From Nostoc calcicola FACHB-3891 (GTDB lineage Bacteria > Cyanobacteriota > Cyanobacteriia > Cyanobacteriales > Nostocaceae), in the NCBI RefSeq assembly GCF_014697355.1, contig NZ_JACJRQ010000001.1, positions 434,001 through 498,000 on the forward strand: a stretch of DNA of 64,000 nt. Direction: 5' to 3'. Both the position numbers and the translations under genes were made by a program. The notes below the pieces were generated by a model. The model saw nothing but the letters and a program-made list of their open reading frames with translations, ran no database searches and was not told where the DNA came from. Positions 43,039-51,212 of this stretch are shown here, one piece after another (position 1 is the stretch's first letter; every line of letters begins with the position of its first letter).

Positions 43039-44133
43039 TCATCTAAACGTTGATTTATTAAAAAACTGAATATGGCCACATACATCACACGCTAAACCTT
43101 CAACAGGTAATTCAGTGTCATAAGCTTGAGCTTGTATCTGTCTGACCGTATAAGGTTGAGGGTTTTGACGATGTTGTTCCATTTTTTCAATCTCTCTATT
43201 ATCATATCGAGATACCTTCAAAAAACCTTTTAGAACAGACTTATAAACACCTTCACCACAAAATCTACAAATTGAACCAATTTTATTAGGATAAAACCCA
43301 CCACTAATTAATCTTTTAATTTTTATCGCTTCTTCTTTTATTTCTAATGCACTTAACCTACTGTCAACATCTTCTATTACAGTTTTAGATAATATTCTTT
43401 GTGTTATATACTCAAGTTGAGGATTATTTAATGCTTTTGCTAGATCCTCATATCTTTCTCTAGCAAAATTCTTACCAGTTAATAAAAAATGTAATATTTT
43501 ACCTAAAGTATAGGAATCAGACTTTTTGTTAACTTGATCTATGCGTCCAGTTTCTAACTCTGGGGGAATATAAAATCTAGATCCTATTTGCTCCATAGTT
43601 TCTGTTAAACGGAAACTATCATCATCTGTTAAATCTTGTTCATTTAAATTACTGCTACCTAACTTAAAACCTAAACCAAAATCAAGAATTATAGGTTCTT
43701 CGTCATTATTTAAAACAATATTATCTGGTTTTAAATCGCGATGAACAATATCATTTTCATGGATATAACTTACTGACTCACATATTTTTATAAAAATTGT
43801 GAGAGCTTTAATAACATCAAAAGGGGCTTTTTTCGTTAATATATTTTCACCATAATATTCAGTTACAAAATAATATGGTTCTTGTTCTAAAGAAGAATCT
43901 AAGATAGGGAAAATTCCAGGATATTGTTTTTGATTTAGTTCTAAAATCGTTTCTACTTCCTGTTTAAATCTTAATAATCTCTTAGAATTCTTTAATCTTT
44001 TGAGAGCATACTTTTTGTTGGGTGTTACCGAATCCTGAGAGTCTGTGACAAGAAAAATCTCAGCTTGCCCACCCTCGGCAATTCTATTGCCTTCAACTTT
44101 TTGCCATTTGTCACCAAAAGTATTCCTACTCAT
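43039..44133 (-). CDS. Ser/Thr protein kinase with C-terminal zinc ribbon (364 aa)
   Basis: Eukaryotic-type (Hanks) kinase. Gly loop IAEGGQAEIFLV, Lys in KYALKRLKN, catalytic loop HRDLKPDNIVLN, DFG in ILDFGLGF, and PPELETG in place of APE. Kinase domain about residues 1-275. The tail has two Cys pairs, CRFCGEGVY and CDVCGHIQFF, about 60 residues apart, which should bind zinc. No transmembrane segment, so a cytosolic kinase. It follows the replication gene across a 14-bp-stem hairpin. It may regulate element functions or act in a defence pathway; neither is shown. Confidence 0.85.
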   Translation of the reverse strand: MSRNTFGDKWQKVEGNRIAEGGQAEIFLVTDSQDSVTPNKKYALKRLKNSKRLLRFKQEVETILELNQKQYPGIFPILDSSLEQEPYYFVTEYYGENILTKKAPFDVIKALTIFIKICESVSYIHENDIVHRDLKPDNIVLNNDEEPIILDFGLGFKLGSSNLNEQDLTDDDSFRLTETMEQIGSRFYIPPELETGRIDQVNKKSDSYTLGKILHFLLTGKNFARERYEDLAKALNNPQLEYITQRILSKTVIEDVDSRLSALEIKEEAIKIKRLISGGFYPNKIGSICRFCGEGVYKSVLKGFLKVSRYDNREIEKMEQHRQNPQPYTVRQIQAQAYDTELPVEGLACDVCGHIQFFNKSTFR

Positions 44134-44150
44134 AGGTTTAATATTTTTGT

Positions 44151-44189
44151 GCTGATAAAGTATAAAACTAAGTAATATACTTTATCAGC
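44151..44189. terminator. long stem-loop between rep and kinase genes
   Basis: GCTGATAAAGTATA (44151-44164) and TATACTTTATCAGC (44176-44189) pair perfectly over 14 bp. It lies between the stop of the minus-strand replication gene and the kinase start. It is a terminator or attenuator, or an operator for the kinase gene. Confidence 0.55.
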
Positions 44190-44222
44190 ATTTTATTGTC
44201 TATACCATACAGAGCAATTATG

Positions 44223-47200
44223 TTAAGAAACTTTAACCAAAAGATCAATCTTTTGTGCCACATCATCAGCTACTTTCCGGAGATCCTCAAGTGCTTTATT
44301 AGCTCTGGCAGCATCTAAAGAAAGCAATTTTTGATATCTCTGGGCAAGGTATTGAGGATTGAGAGGTTTAATCTCTGATGGGAGCATTGTAAGTAATTTA
44401 CCTTTAGCCGTTTTGACTTGCACCCTTTCATTGTTATAAGTCATCCCTAAAACTTCAACAATCTCAGATCCGTAAATCATACCCAAACCACGTTTTAGGA
44501 TTTCTTCCAAGGGATCTACATGCTCCTCAACCTCAACAGGTGAGATCGCTTCTTCAGTTACTTCCACAAAGTTAAAGGCGATCTTGCCTTGAGCAGTCTG
44601 GTAAGGTTTGCTTGGGAATGGAATCTTATGCTGTAAAGGTTCTACCTCAATATCAACAGGATTAGACTGTTGATATTGATTCTCCGCTTTAGAAAGATAA
44701 TCAGCACCTTCCCTAACCAGATCCGCAATAGTTTCAATGTTTGCTTTCTCATTATCAGATTTGACGCCAGCGATCGCACACTCAGCCCAGCTTGTTAAGC
44801 ATTCATGCTTGTTGAATCTCATCTCCTCAAGCTTCATGTAAATATCGATGAATTCCCGCGATCGCTTCTCTCTGGCAAGGTTGAAGAGGGAAACAAACTT
44901 ATGATCTAGATCGGTAATCCGATAATATCTAACTTTTTTAGTCCTTTTGCTCTCAACTTGCTGGAGTTCCATCCCCAAAAGTTTAAGGAGTGACTTAAAC
45001 AAAGCAGAGTTTCCCTTAGTCTCAGCTGATTTAATATTTAGAAGTTTATCGGCATCAAAAGAACGCTGACGGATAAAATCACAAACAGTCTTAATAGACT
45101 CGTACTGAAAAGTAAAAATTGCTACATCTCCTTCAAAAACGATCAAAGAATTATCAAGATCTTGTGGTGACTGTTTTACCGATCTTTCTTTATAGTAAAG
45201 ATCAAAATCTGCGATCTGGTCACCAAAAATAGTCATCTTAAGTAGTTTTTGAAGATTGGATAGTTGAAAAATACACTCTAAAATTCCTGAACTACTTAGA
45301 AAATCTATCTTAGATATACTTAGACGCTTAATAGTGTCTGGGCTGAAAATTCTCTTATTTTTTGAGCTACCTTCTAATCTGAGTGCTTGCCATTCCTTGT
45401 AGTAGTTATCATAGAAGATCAGATCCATAAGGGTATTCATCTTTTTGATTCCTCCCTTATCTGACCATTCCAGATTAGTCGCAGTTGCTTCAATCTTCCC
45501 GCCTACTGCTTTATTAAAGTTTGCTTTCTCAACTTGTAGGAACTGCTCAGATGATAATTGGGGGCATTCTTCATTATTTTCTAGATACTCTAGTTCTTCA
45601 TCAGAGATCGTCGAAGCTTGTTCAACCTGCTCTAGATGTTCTTGATATTTTTCCTCTTTCAATTCCTTGAGATTGTCTTTGATTTTCTTATTGATTTTTC
45701 TACCCTCTTCATCTAATTCAATAATTTCAATATCGTATCCAAGACTTTCTAATTTTTCTTCACACCACTCACGAGAATAGGTAGAGGAAAGATTATGTAA
45801 TGCTGCTTGCACTGCATACCTATGTTTATAAATTTTTACTTCATCAAAGTTTTTAATATTAGTGAATGACATTCCCACTGGAATTGTACCAATATTTCCT
45901 AGTTGTAAAGCATTCATTACATTATTTAAATTAGTTTTAGCGACAGTTAAGGAAGTTTGCTTTTCCTCCTTATCCTCTTTGATTGTTTTTGATAAGGCGT
46001 TTATATTTGCTTGCATCTCATAATCCAGATTATTTAAAATCTGATCTGAAACAGTAGCACCACCATGTTTTTTTGCTGTAGGTAATTGTCCAATCCAAAT
46101 AGATCTTTCAACATCATCCCCACGTACCCTTGAGAATTGCTGAATTGATTCTGTTGGTGTTAGCACACCTTGGCAGAAAGCAAAAACATACCCAAAATTA
46201 TGTTTGAATTTTTCATCAAATTTAATACTTACTCCTGTATCTATTGATGGAGAAGTAATTACAATATCGTAATGTTTTATTCTCTCATTAATATCTTCTA
46301 AAATTTCCTTAGCTGGATGCCCTTTTAGCCTTAAAGTGGCAGAAGAAATAACAAGAATTTTTAATTTGGGGTATTTATTAGATAAATCAGCAAATAAATT
46401 TTTAGTACCCCAAGTCGATTTAGCTTTTTGTGCTTGGCAACTAATCCAAATTTGCTTTGTTGGTAGTCCAGATAATTTATCTTTTTCTATTTTTTCACAA
46501 GCATTGTAAACATCTTGCAACATTGCGCCTTGGTTTCCGCCAACAAACATTTTTACTTTTCTACCTTTTTTTTGGTAGGTGTTGTGAATTACAAATGTTT
46601 TTCCTATTTTAATTCCATCAAGATATTCTTTATCTTGAGTTCTTAGATCGGCATCTGCAACAATTACACGAGATGCCATGTTAAGTATCTCTTGAAAAGC
46701 TTCGCCAGCTTGCTTTCTTTTTTTTCTAATTTCAGTAGATGACATCAAGAAATGTTTATCTACTTGGGTGAATTCATCAAGTATTAATTGAAAATCAGTA
46801 ATCTCATTTTTTAAGATGAATTGACGCATCTTAAGAATTGAGTCGAAAACAACGATCGCGGATTTTGAATCGAGCATATAATCCTCATCATCAAATCCAA
46901 TCCTTGCTAGTGGCTTTTCCTCACCTAAACTTTTAGCTAAATCGCCACTTAATTGAATTCTATGGCTAATAATTAAAGTAAAACAACCTTTATTATTAAA
47001 CTCATTAATTAGACCTTTTAAAAAGACCGTTTTACCAGTTTCTTGACCTCCTTTGATCATGATCTTATTAACATCTTGGGGAATCTGAATCCTAGCATCA
47101 TTTAAATATTTTACATTAACTTTTGCATCAACATGAGCATAAAAAGCCATTTGATGTCTAGCTTGCCAACGCCTAAAAGATATTGCAGATGCTACATAAT

Positions 47201-49307
47201 CATGTAAAGCTTCTTTGCCACAATTATCTATCAGATCCGAAACAGATTTAAATTCCTCAGTCCATGTTACAACTCTCAAATGACGCTCTCTGGTTTTTTC
47301 ATCCTTGCCCAGCATTTTACATAAACGATCACCAATACTTTCCCAAGCATCATTATGCTGCCTTGCTTCTTTATAATGATCTTCAGAAAATTTATTTGGA
47401 ATTAAATAAACTTTCCTTGGTTGAATTTCTTGCAGTTCTTTTGGCAACTGTCCATTTATTAATTTAAGCGCTGGGTAAGCGATCGCATAATATCCAATGC
47501 AGGTTAGATTTAAAGCATCTTCTGGGTTTTGGCAAATGATAAAAGGGATGGATCTGTCGTCTTTAATTGTCCCAAGATATACCTTTTCCCCTTCTCTTAC
47601 AGAATCAGGCTTAGTATTTACATTAGGATTTGCTAAACTATCCTCATCTGAACAAGCAAAAAAGTAAACATTAGGTAAAATTACATTGGGTAATACCTTT
47701 TTATTTGGTTTTGTATCTGAAATATCATCAGCGAGATATTGATTGAGTAAAATAGATTTGATGTAATTTACTTGATGTTTGTCTGCTTCTTTATTTTGTG
47801 CATTTTCCCAAGCAGTATTAGCACTTTGAACATGTGTTCTTTCAGATGGGTTAAAAGTTTTTTGCAACCATTCTTCAAATAATTGTCTAGCAGTTTTTGT
47901 TACCTCTAAACCTAAAGAAAGAATGGCTTTCTCAGTTTCAATGAGATCGCAAGCAATAGCAGTTGCCATTTTATGACTTCTACCTAATCCTAATCCGTCT
48001 TTTGTACCCTCTAATAAATTTTGGCGGATCTTTTCTGATTTTAAAAACCTAACTATGCTTAGAACCTTATCAGATTCATTTAGTGATTCTCGATCAAAAT
48101 TCTGAGCAGTAATTTTAATTTCCTCGTTTTTAATTTCCCTTTTTTTGTTCTGTTCTTCTTTTTCAGTTTTCCTTTGTTCAAGGGATTTATAAGGTTTGAA
48201 TTTTTTAACCCAATTAGAGCGATCGCATACATCCGCGTATCCCCATTGAACATTACCACTTTTATCTAGAGGTTCATCAGCAATATGAATGTATTCACCC
48301 AAAGCGTCCTCTTTAACTAAATCCCAATATTCTTGGAAAAGCTTAGCATTATTAATTTTAAGGCTTTCTGTTTTTGACTTTCGCCCTTTAATTAATTTAC
48401 CTTGATGAAAGCTTCCTGTTATTCTGAATGGTTTTGTTTTTAGGTTGTTGATCAGATCGCGATCGGTCATTCCATCGTATCCACCTAATCGCACAAGAGT
48501 TTGAAGTAGTTCTGCGGCCTGCTCTGCGGGAACTCCATCAGGATCTAGAAAATCAATCATGTGATGGATTGATTTACCACCTGTGTAGATCTGCTCTGAG
48601 CAAGAGAAACCTAATTCATCAGGTTCTTTTAGTTGGGCTTCTACTGATTGCCTCTCATCATCTCTTTCAATGAATAAGCAATGTATTGTATTAATTTCTT
48701 CCTTAGTTGTGCCCTGATTAATTCCGTTTGGAATGAGATAGACAGCATTTTGGTTGAAGCTTGTTTCTCTAGAGTACAACCTTGCAATCTGCTCCGATCC
48801 TCTGATAAACCTTGCAGGATACTGCCTTTTTTTATTTGGATAAGTATTGTTGAATATTCGCGCTTCTGCAACCTCTTTAGAATGCTTCTCCTCTATCCAT
48901 TTGGTAAGATCCTCAGAAGCATTTTCACCTACGCAGTAGATATTCGCCCAAGAAAGAGACTTTTCTTTCTTTCCATCTCGATCGTATTTCTCAACAATTT
49001 TTTGAACTCTGAAAAAGTTTACAGAGTTTTTGATGGCTTCTAGACCTATCTGATAAAAATCCTTGCTTGTGGGGTTTAGAAATCTCAAACGTCTTCCGAT
49101 ATATGAGAAGAATTGCTTAGAATTCTTTTCTAGGTAAGGATCTGGGAATTCATTATCTATTGGATCTACATCACTGGTTACTACATCCAGAGTTGAAAGA
49201 TTAAATATATTCAGTTGTTTGTCAGTGTTCTTTGCTAATTCCGCTTGTACTTTCTGTGCTGCGATCGCTTCTTGCTGCTTTACGTATGCTGATTTCTTCT
49301 TCGACAT
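44223..49307 (-). CDS. CyRepA1-like plasmid replication protein, primase plus helicase (1,694 aa)
   Basis: A giant replication protein. The N-terminal part has archaeo-eukaryotic primase motifs: acidic LFIERDDE (about residue 212), YTGGKSIHH (S-x-H, about 243) and KPFRITGSF (about 293). A TOPRIM/DUF3854-like middle follows (CQNPEDALNLTCIGYYAIAY). The C-terminal half is a helicase: Walker A IKGGQETGKTVFLK (about 752), Walker B QLILDEFTQVD, motif TSPSIDTGVSIKF and QFSRVRGDD. This order fits the cyanobacterial plasmid CyRepA1 family. ATG 49307 (MSKKKSAYV) follows an AGGAAT site. It implies the region replicates, or once did, as a plasmid. Family placement is from motif memory. Confidence 0.78.
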   Translation of the reverse strand: MSKKKSAYVKQQEAIAAQKVQAELAKNTDKQLNIFNLSTLDVVTSDVDPIDNEFPDPYLEKNSKQFFSYIGRRLRFLNPTSKDFYQIGLEAIKNSVNFFRVQKIVEKYDRDGKKEKSLSWANIYCVGENASEDLTKWIEEKHSKEVAEARIFNNTYPNKKRQYPARFIRGSEQIARLYSRETSFNQNAVYLIPNGINQGTTKEEINTIHCLFIERDDERQSVEAQLKEPDELGFSCSEQIYTGGKSIHHMIDFLDPDGVPAEQAAELLQTLVRLGGYDGMTDRDLINNLKTKPFRITGSFHQGKLIKGRKSKTESLKINNAKLFQEYWDLVKEDALGEYIHIADEPLDKSGNVQWGYADVCDRSNWVKKFKPYKSLEQRKTEKEEQNKKREIKNEEIKITAQNFDRESLNESDKVLSIVRFLKSEKIRQNLLEGTKDGLGLGRSHKMATAIACDLIETEKAILSLGLEVTKTARQLFEEWLQKTFNPSERTHVQSANTAWENAQNKEADKHQVNYIKSILLNQYLADDISDTKPNKKVLPNVILPNVYFFACSDEDSLANPNVNTKPDSVREGEKVYLGTIKDDRSIPFIICQNPEDALNLTCIGYYAIAYPALKLINGQLPKELQEIQPRKVYLIPNKFSEDHYKEARQHNDAWESIGDRLCKMLGKDEKTRERHLRVVTWTEEFKSVSDLIDNCGKEALHDYVASAISFRRWQARHQMAFYAHVDAKVNVKYLNDARIQIPQDVNKIMIKGGQETGKTVFLKGLINEFNNKGCFTLIISHRIQLSGDLAKSLGEEKPLARIGFDDEDYMLDSKSAIVVFDSILKMRQFILKNEITDFQLILDEFTQVDKHFLMSSTEIRKKRKQAGEAFQEILNMASRVIVADADLRTQDKEYLDGIKIGKTFVIHNTYQKKGRKVKMFVGGNQGAMLQDVYNACEKIEKDKLSGLPTKQIWISCQAQKAKSTWGTKNLFADLSNKYPKLKILVISSATLRLKGHPAKEILEDINERIKHYDIVITSPSIDTGVSIKFDEKFKHNFGYVFAFCQGVLTPTESIQQFSRVRGDDVERSIWIGQLPTAKKHGGATVSDQILNNLDYEMQANINALSKTIKEDKEEKQTSLTVAKTNLNNVMNALQLGNIGTIPVGMSFTNIKNFDEVKIYKHRYAVQAALHNLSSTYSREWCEEKLESLGYDIEIIELDEEGRKINKKIKDNLKELKEEKYQEHLEQVEQASTISDEELEYLENNEECPQLSSEQFLQVEKANFNKAVGGKIEATATNLEWSDKGGIKKMNTLMDLIFYDNYYKEWQALRLEGSSKNKRIFSPDTIKRLSISKIDFLSSSGILECIFQLSNLQKLLKMTIFGDQIADFDLYYKERSVKQSPQDLDNSLIVFEGDVAIFTFQYESIKTVCDFIRQRSFDADKLLNIKSAETKGNSALFKSLLKLLGMELQQVESKRTKKVRYYRITDLDHKFVSLFNLAREKRSREFIDIYMKLEEMRFNKHECLTSWAECAIAGVKSDNEKANIETIADLVREGADYLSKAENQYQQSNPVDIEVEPLQHKIPFPSKPYQTAQGKIAFNFVEVTEEAISPVEVEEHVDPLEEILKRGLGMIYGSEIVEVLGMTYNNERVQVKTAKGKLLTMLPSEIKPLNPQYLAQRYQKLLSLDAARANKALEDLRKVADDVAQKIDLLVKVS

Positions 49308-49349
49308 GATTATTAATTCCTGTATTTGGGTGATTGTTTTTCCTCCCAA

Positions 49350-49880
49350 ATCCCAGAAGCCTTATCACATCAGCTTTCCAACTATTCCCTTTGGATAATA
49401 AATCACTATTGATTTAATGTTATAATCAGGATATATTGAAACTACTAAAAAGATTTAGATAAGTGGGCTTTCTGAGGATAAATATTAAGTTGGTAGCTTA
49501 ATACTCAGGGAGTTCTCTTTTTTTATGTGCCTACTTTTTAAAATCAAGTAGGCTATTTTAATTTATAAAGAGTAAAAAATTAAAATATTTAACTGAGTAC
49601 TTCAGTTCGTTTTTTCTCGCTGTCCGTCCCGATAGGCTTCTGGATCATCTCGCTTGAGTTTAGCCACTGGGGCGATCGCTGGAACGCTGCTTATCCGTCC
49701 TGGCATATTTTATTAAAATATCTTACTCTATTCTATCTCATTGTCTAGTTAGAGTAAGTTGTTATAAAAGGTCTGAAAGCTTTATCTGTCAAGTAGTTAA
49801 AAGATTCAAAATTGATAGAAAACTCTTAAAAGTCTTACATTGAAATACTTTTGAAGTAATAAAATATTTTTTATTATAAA
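49350..49880. promoter_or_regulatory. upstream control region of the replication gene
   Basis: Besides the putative RNA at 49472-49524, a second stem GCCTACTT/AAGTAGGC (49529-49553) is present. A 34-codon minus-strand frame (49602-49706, MPGRISSVPAIAPVAKLKRD) could be a small protein or remnant. No other gene. This is where a replication origin and copy control would be expected. Confidence 0.4.
49472..49524 (+). ncRNA. possible counter-transcribed copy-control RNA upstream of rep
   Basis: Plus strand, opposite to rep: CTGAG-gataaa-TATTAAG-TTGGTAG-CTTAATA-CTCAG forms a two-part stem with a 7-nt loop, followed shortly by TTTTTTT (49518-49524). The loop starts UUGG, which fits the YUNR U-turn motif of antisense RNA loops. 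It lies 165 bp before the rep start, in its leader. A promoter was not pinned down. Confidence 0.4.
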
Positions 49881-49911
49881 AATGAGCCATAAATTTAATT
49901 TATGGCTCATT
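49881..49911 (-). terminator. terminator of the 65-aa RHH-like gene
   Basis: ATGAGCCATAAAT and ATTTATGGCTCAT form a perfect 13-bp stem, followed on the minus strand by TTTTTATAA. It lies 26 bp past the stop codon. Confidence 0.75.
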
Positions 49912-49936
49912 TAAAATATCAAGAATATTGTAATGA

Positions 49937-50134
49937 TTATTTAGATTTTGTTCTGCATCCTGGGGGTAGTTGTGGGATTTCAATGCCACTCCTCTTCAAT
50001 TCACTGACCATGAAGGATTCAAAGCTAAAACTCATTGATACCCCTTGCCTCTGTGATAGTTCCCGAAAATGCCGGACTACATAAGGATCAACCCAAAAGT
50101 TTACAGCGCGTCTTTGTCTTTCTTCAGTTACCAT
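49937..50134 (-). CDS. small DNA-binding protein, ribbon-helix-helix-like (65 aa)
   Basis: RRAVNFWVDPYVVRHFRELS gives a strand plus helix, then GVSMSFSFESFMVSELKRSG the second helix; this is the pattern of CopG-like repressors. It has its own terminator and an inverted repeat in its promoter (50150-50186), so it is probably self-regulated. It may control the replication gene or plasmid maintenance. Confidence 0.6.
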   Translation of the reverse strand: MVTEERQRRAVNFWVDPYVVRHFRELSQRQGVSMSFSFESFMVSELKRSGIEIPQLPPGCRTKSK

Positions 50135-50149
50135 AGATTATTTTAAAAT

Positions 50150-50186
50150 ACTAACTAGTCTCTATAGTTTAATTATACTAGTTAGT
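50150..50186. promoter_or_regulatory. operator of the 65-aa RHH-like gene
   Basis: ACTAACTAGT (50150-50159) and ACTAGTTAGT (50177-50186) are perfect inverted copies that flank a 17-bp AT-rich centre with TATAGTTTAATTATA, just upstream of the minus-strand gene. A repressor bound here would cover the promoter. Confidence 0.6.
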
Positions 50187-50437
50187 TCTTTAACTTACTA
50201 TATATTTTATTAAAAGACTAAAAATATTTTAAAATTTCAGATATAAACACATTTTAAGCGCGATCGCTCCATCTATGTCAGGGCAGTTCTATAGTTCTAG
50301 AGGATTGTAGAAAAGTAAATAAATTGGTTTATTATTTTACGGTGAGATAATAAACAGACTTAAATTTAAATTTAAGTTTATTTTACTAGCGAATAATAAA
50401 CAGTTAATTTTAACTTAAAAATTAAAAAGTTTTAACT

Positions 50438-50593
50438 TTATTTTTTGAACTCCATTTGGGCGAAGTGGTCTTGCAGTAGTTTGTGGATGAAACGGTATCG
50501 TCCCCCGACACGCTGGAGGAATAATCGCTCGGTGCAGTAGTCGAGGAAACGGGCGTAGTTCTAGGGGATGTAGCCGTTGTGGTAGAGAATGAG
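50438..50593 (-). pseudogene. C-terminal fragment of a NACHT/AAA-type NTPase gene
   Basis: The minus strand encodes LILYHNGYIP, an in-frame TAG where relatives have Trp, then NYARFLDYCTERLFLQRVGG and RYRFIHKLLQDHFAQM. This is the conserved tail of cyanobacterial NACHT-domain proteins. The rest of the gene is gone. Confidence 0.55.
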
Positions 50594-51212
50594 GCGTAAA
50601 ATGAAGTGTTTAATAACGGGTGTTCCACTTCTAAGCAAGGAACGTTTTGTACTATCACTAAGAAAGCTAGAGCCTGAAAAAGTAGTAAGTAAGGAGGGTT
50701 TTGTACTAGTAAGAAAACTAGAGTTAGTGTCTGGTTCCCTTGGTTTAGCAGTGATTCATAAGGAGAATCGACCAGCTACAGATCCAGTCCATCTCTACAA
50801 TCAACGGCTATATTCTCTTGGTGTTTTACACTCCTGGTAAATGCTGGCAGTTTCGCTTGATTAGCCCCGATGGTTCGGTGTATGGCTCAGAAAAAATTTT
50901 CTACACTCCCGAAGCCGCAAGAGAAGCAGGCATTAGTTGGGTGAATGATGGTGAGCATCTAAGGTAATCCCCCAGAACTGAGTAAACTATTTTTATCAGT
51001 ATGGAATTGTGAGAATAATTACAATGATGCCCACTAATAACTATTATGCCTCAACCCAAAACCGCGAACAACACGGCACTTAGTACCCAACAGTCAGCAC
51101 AGATGAAAACTTCAAAACTGTTAAAAGTGCTAAAAATAATGTTGCCTCATCTGAAATAATAAATTATAAAGCAAAAATAATTTTTTAATTTTTTTAAGTC
51201 TTCTTTAAAATA
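50594..51212. other. remnant-rich stretch
   Basis: A plus-strand 57-residue fragment without a start (50794-50967: STINGYILLVFYTPGKCWQF ...) looks like true protein of unknown family. A 37-codon frame (51045-51158, MPQPKTANNTALSTQ) is probably a remnant. No intact gene. Confidence 0.4.
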
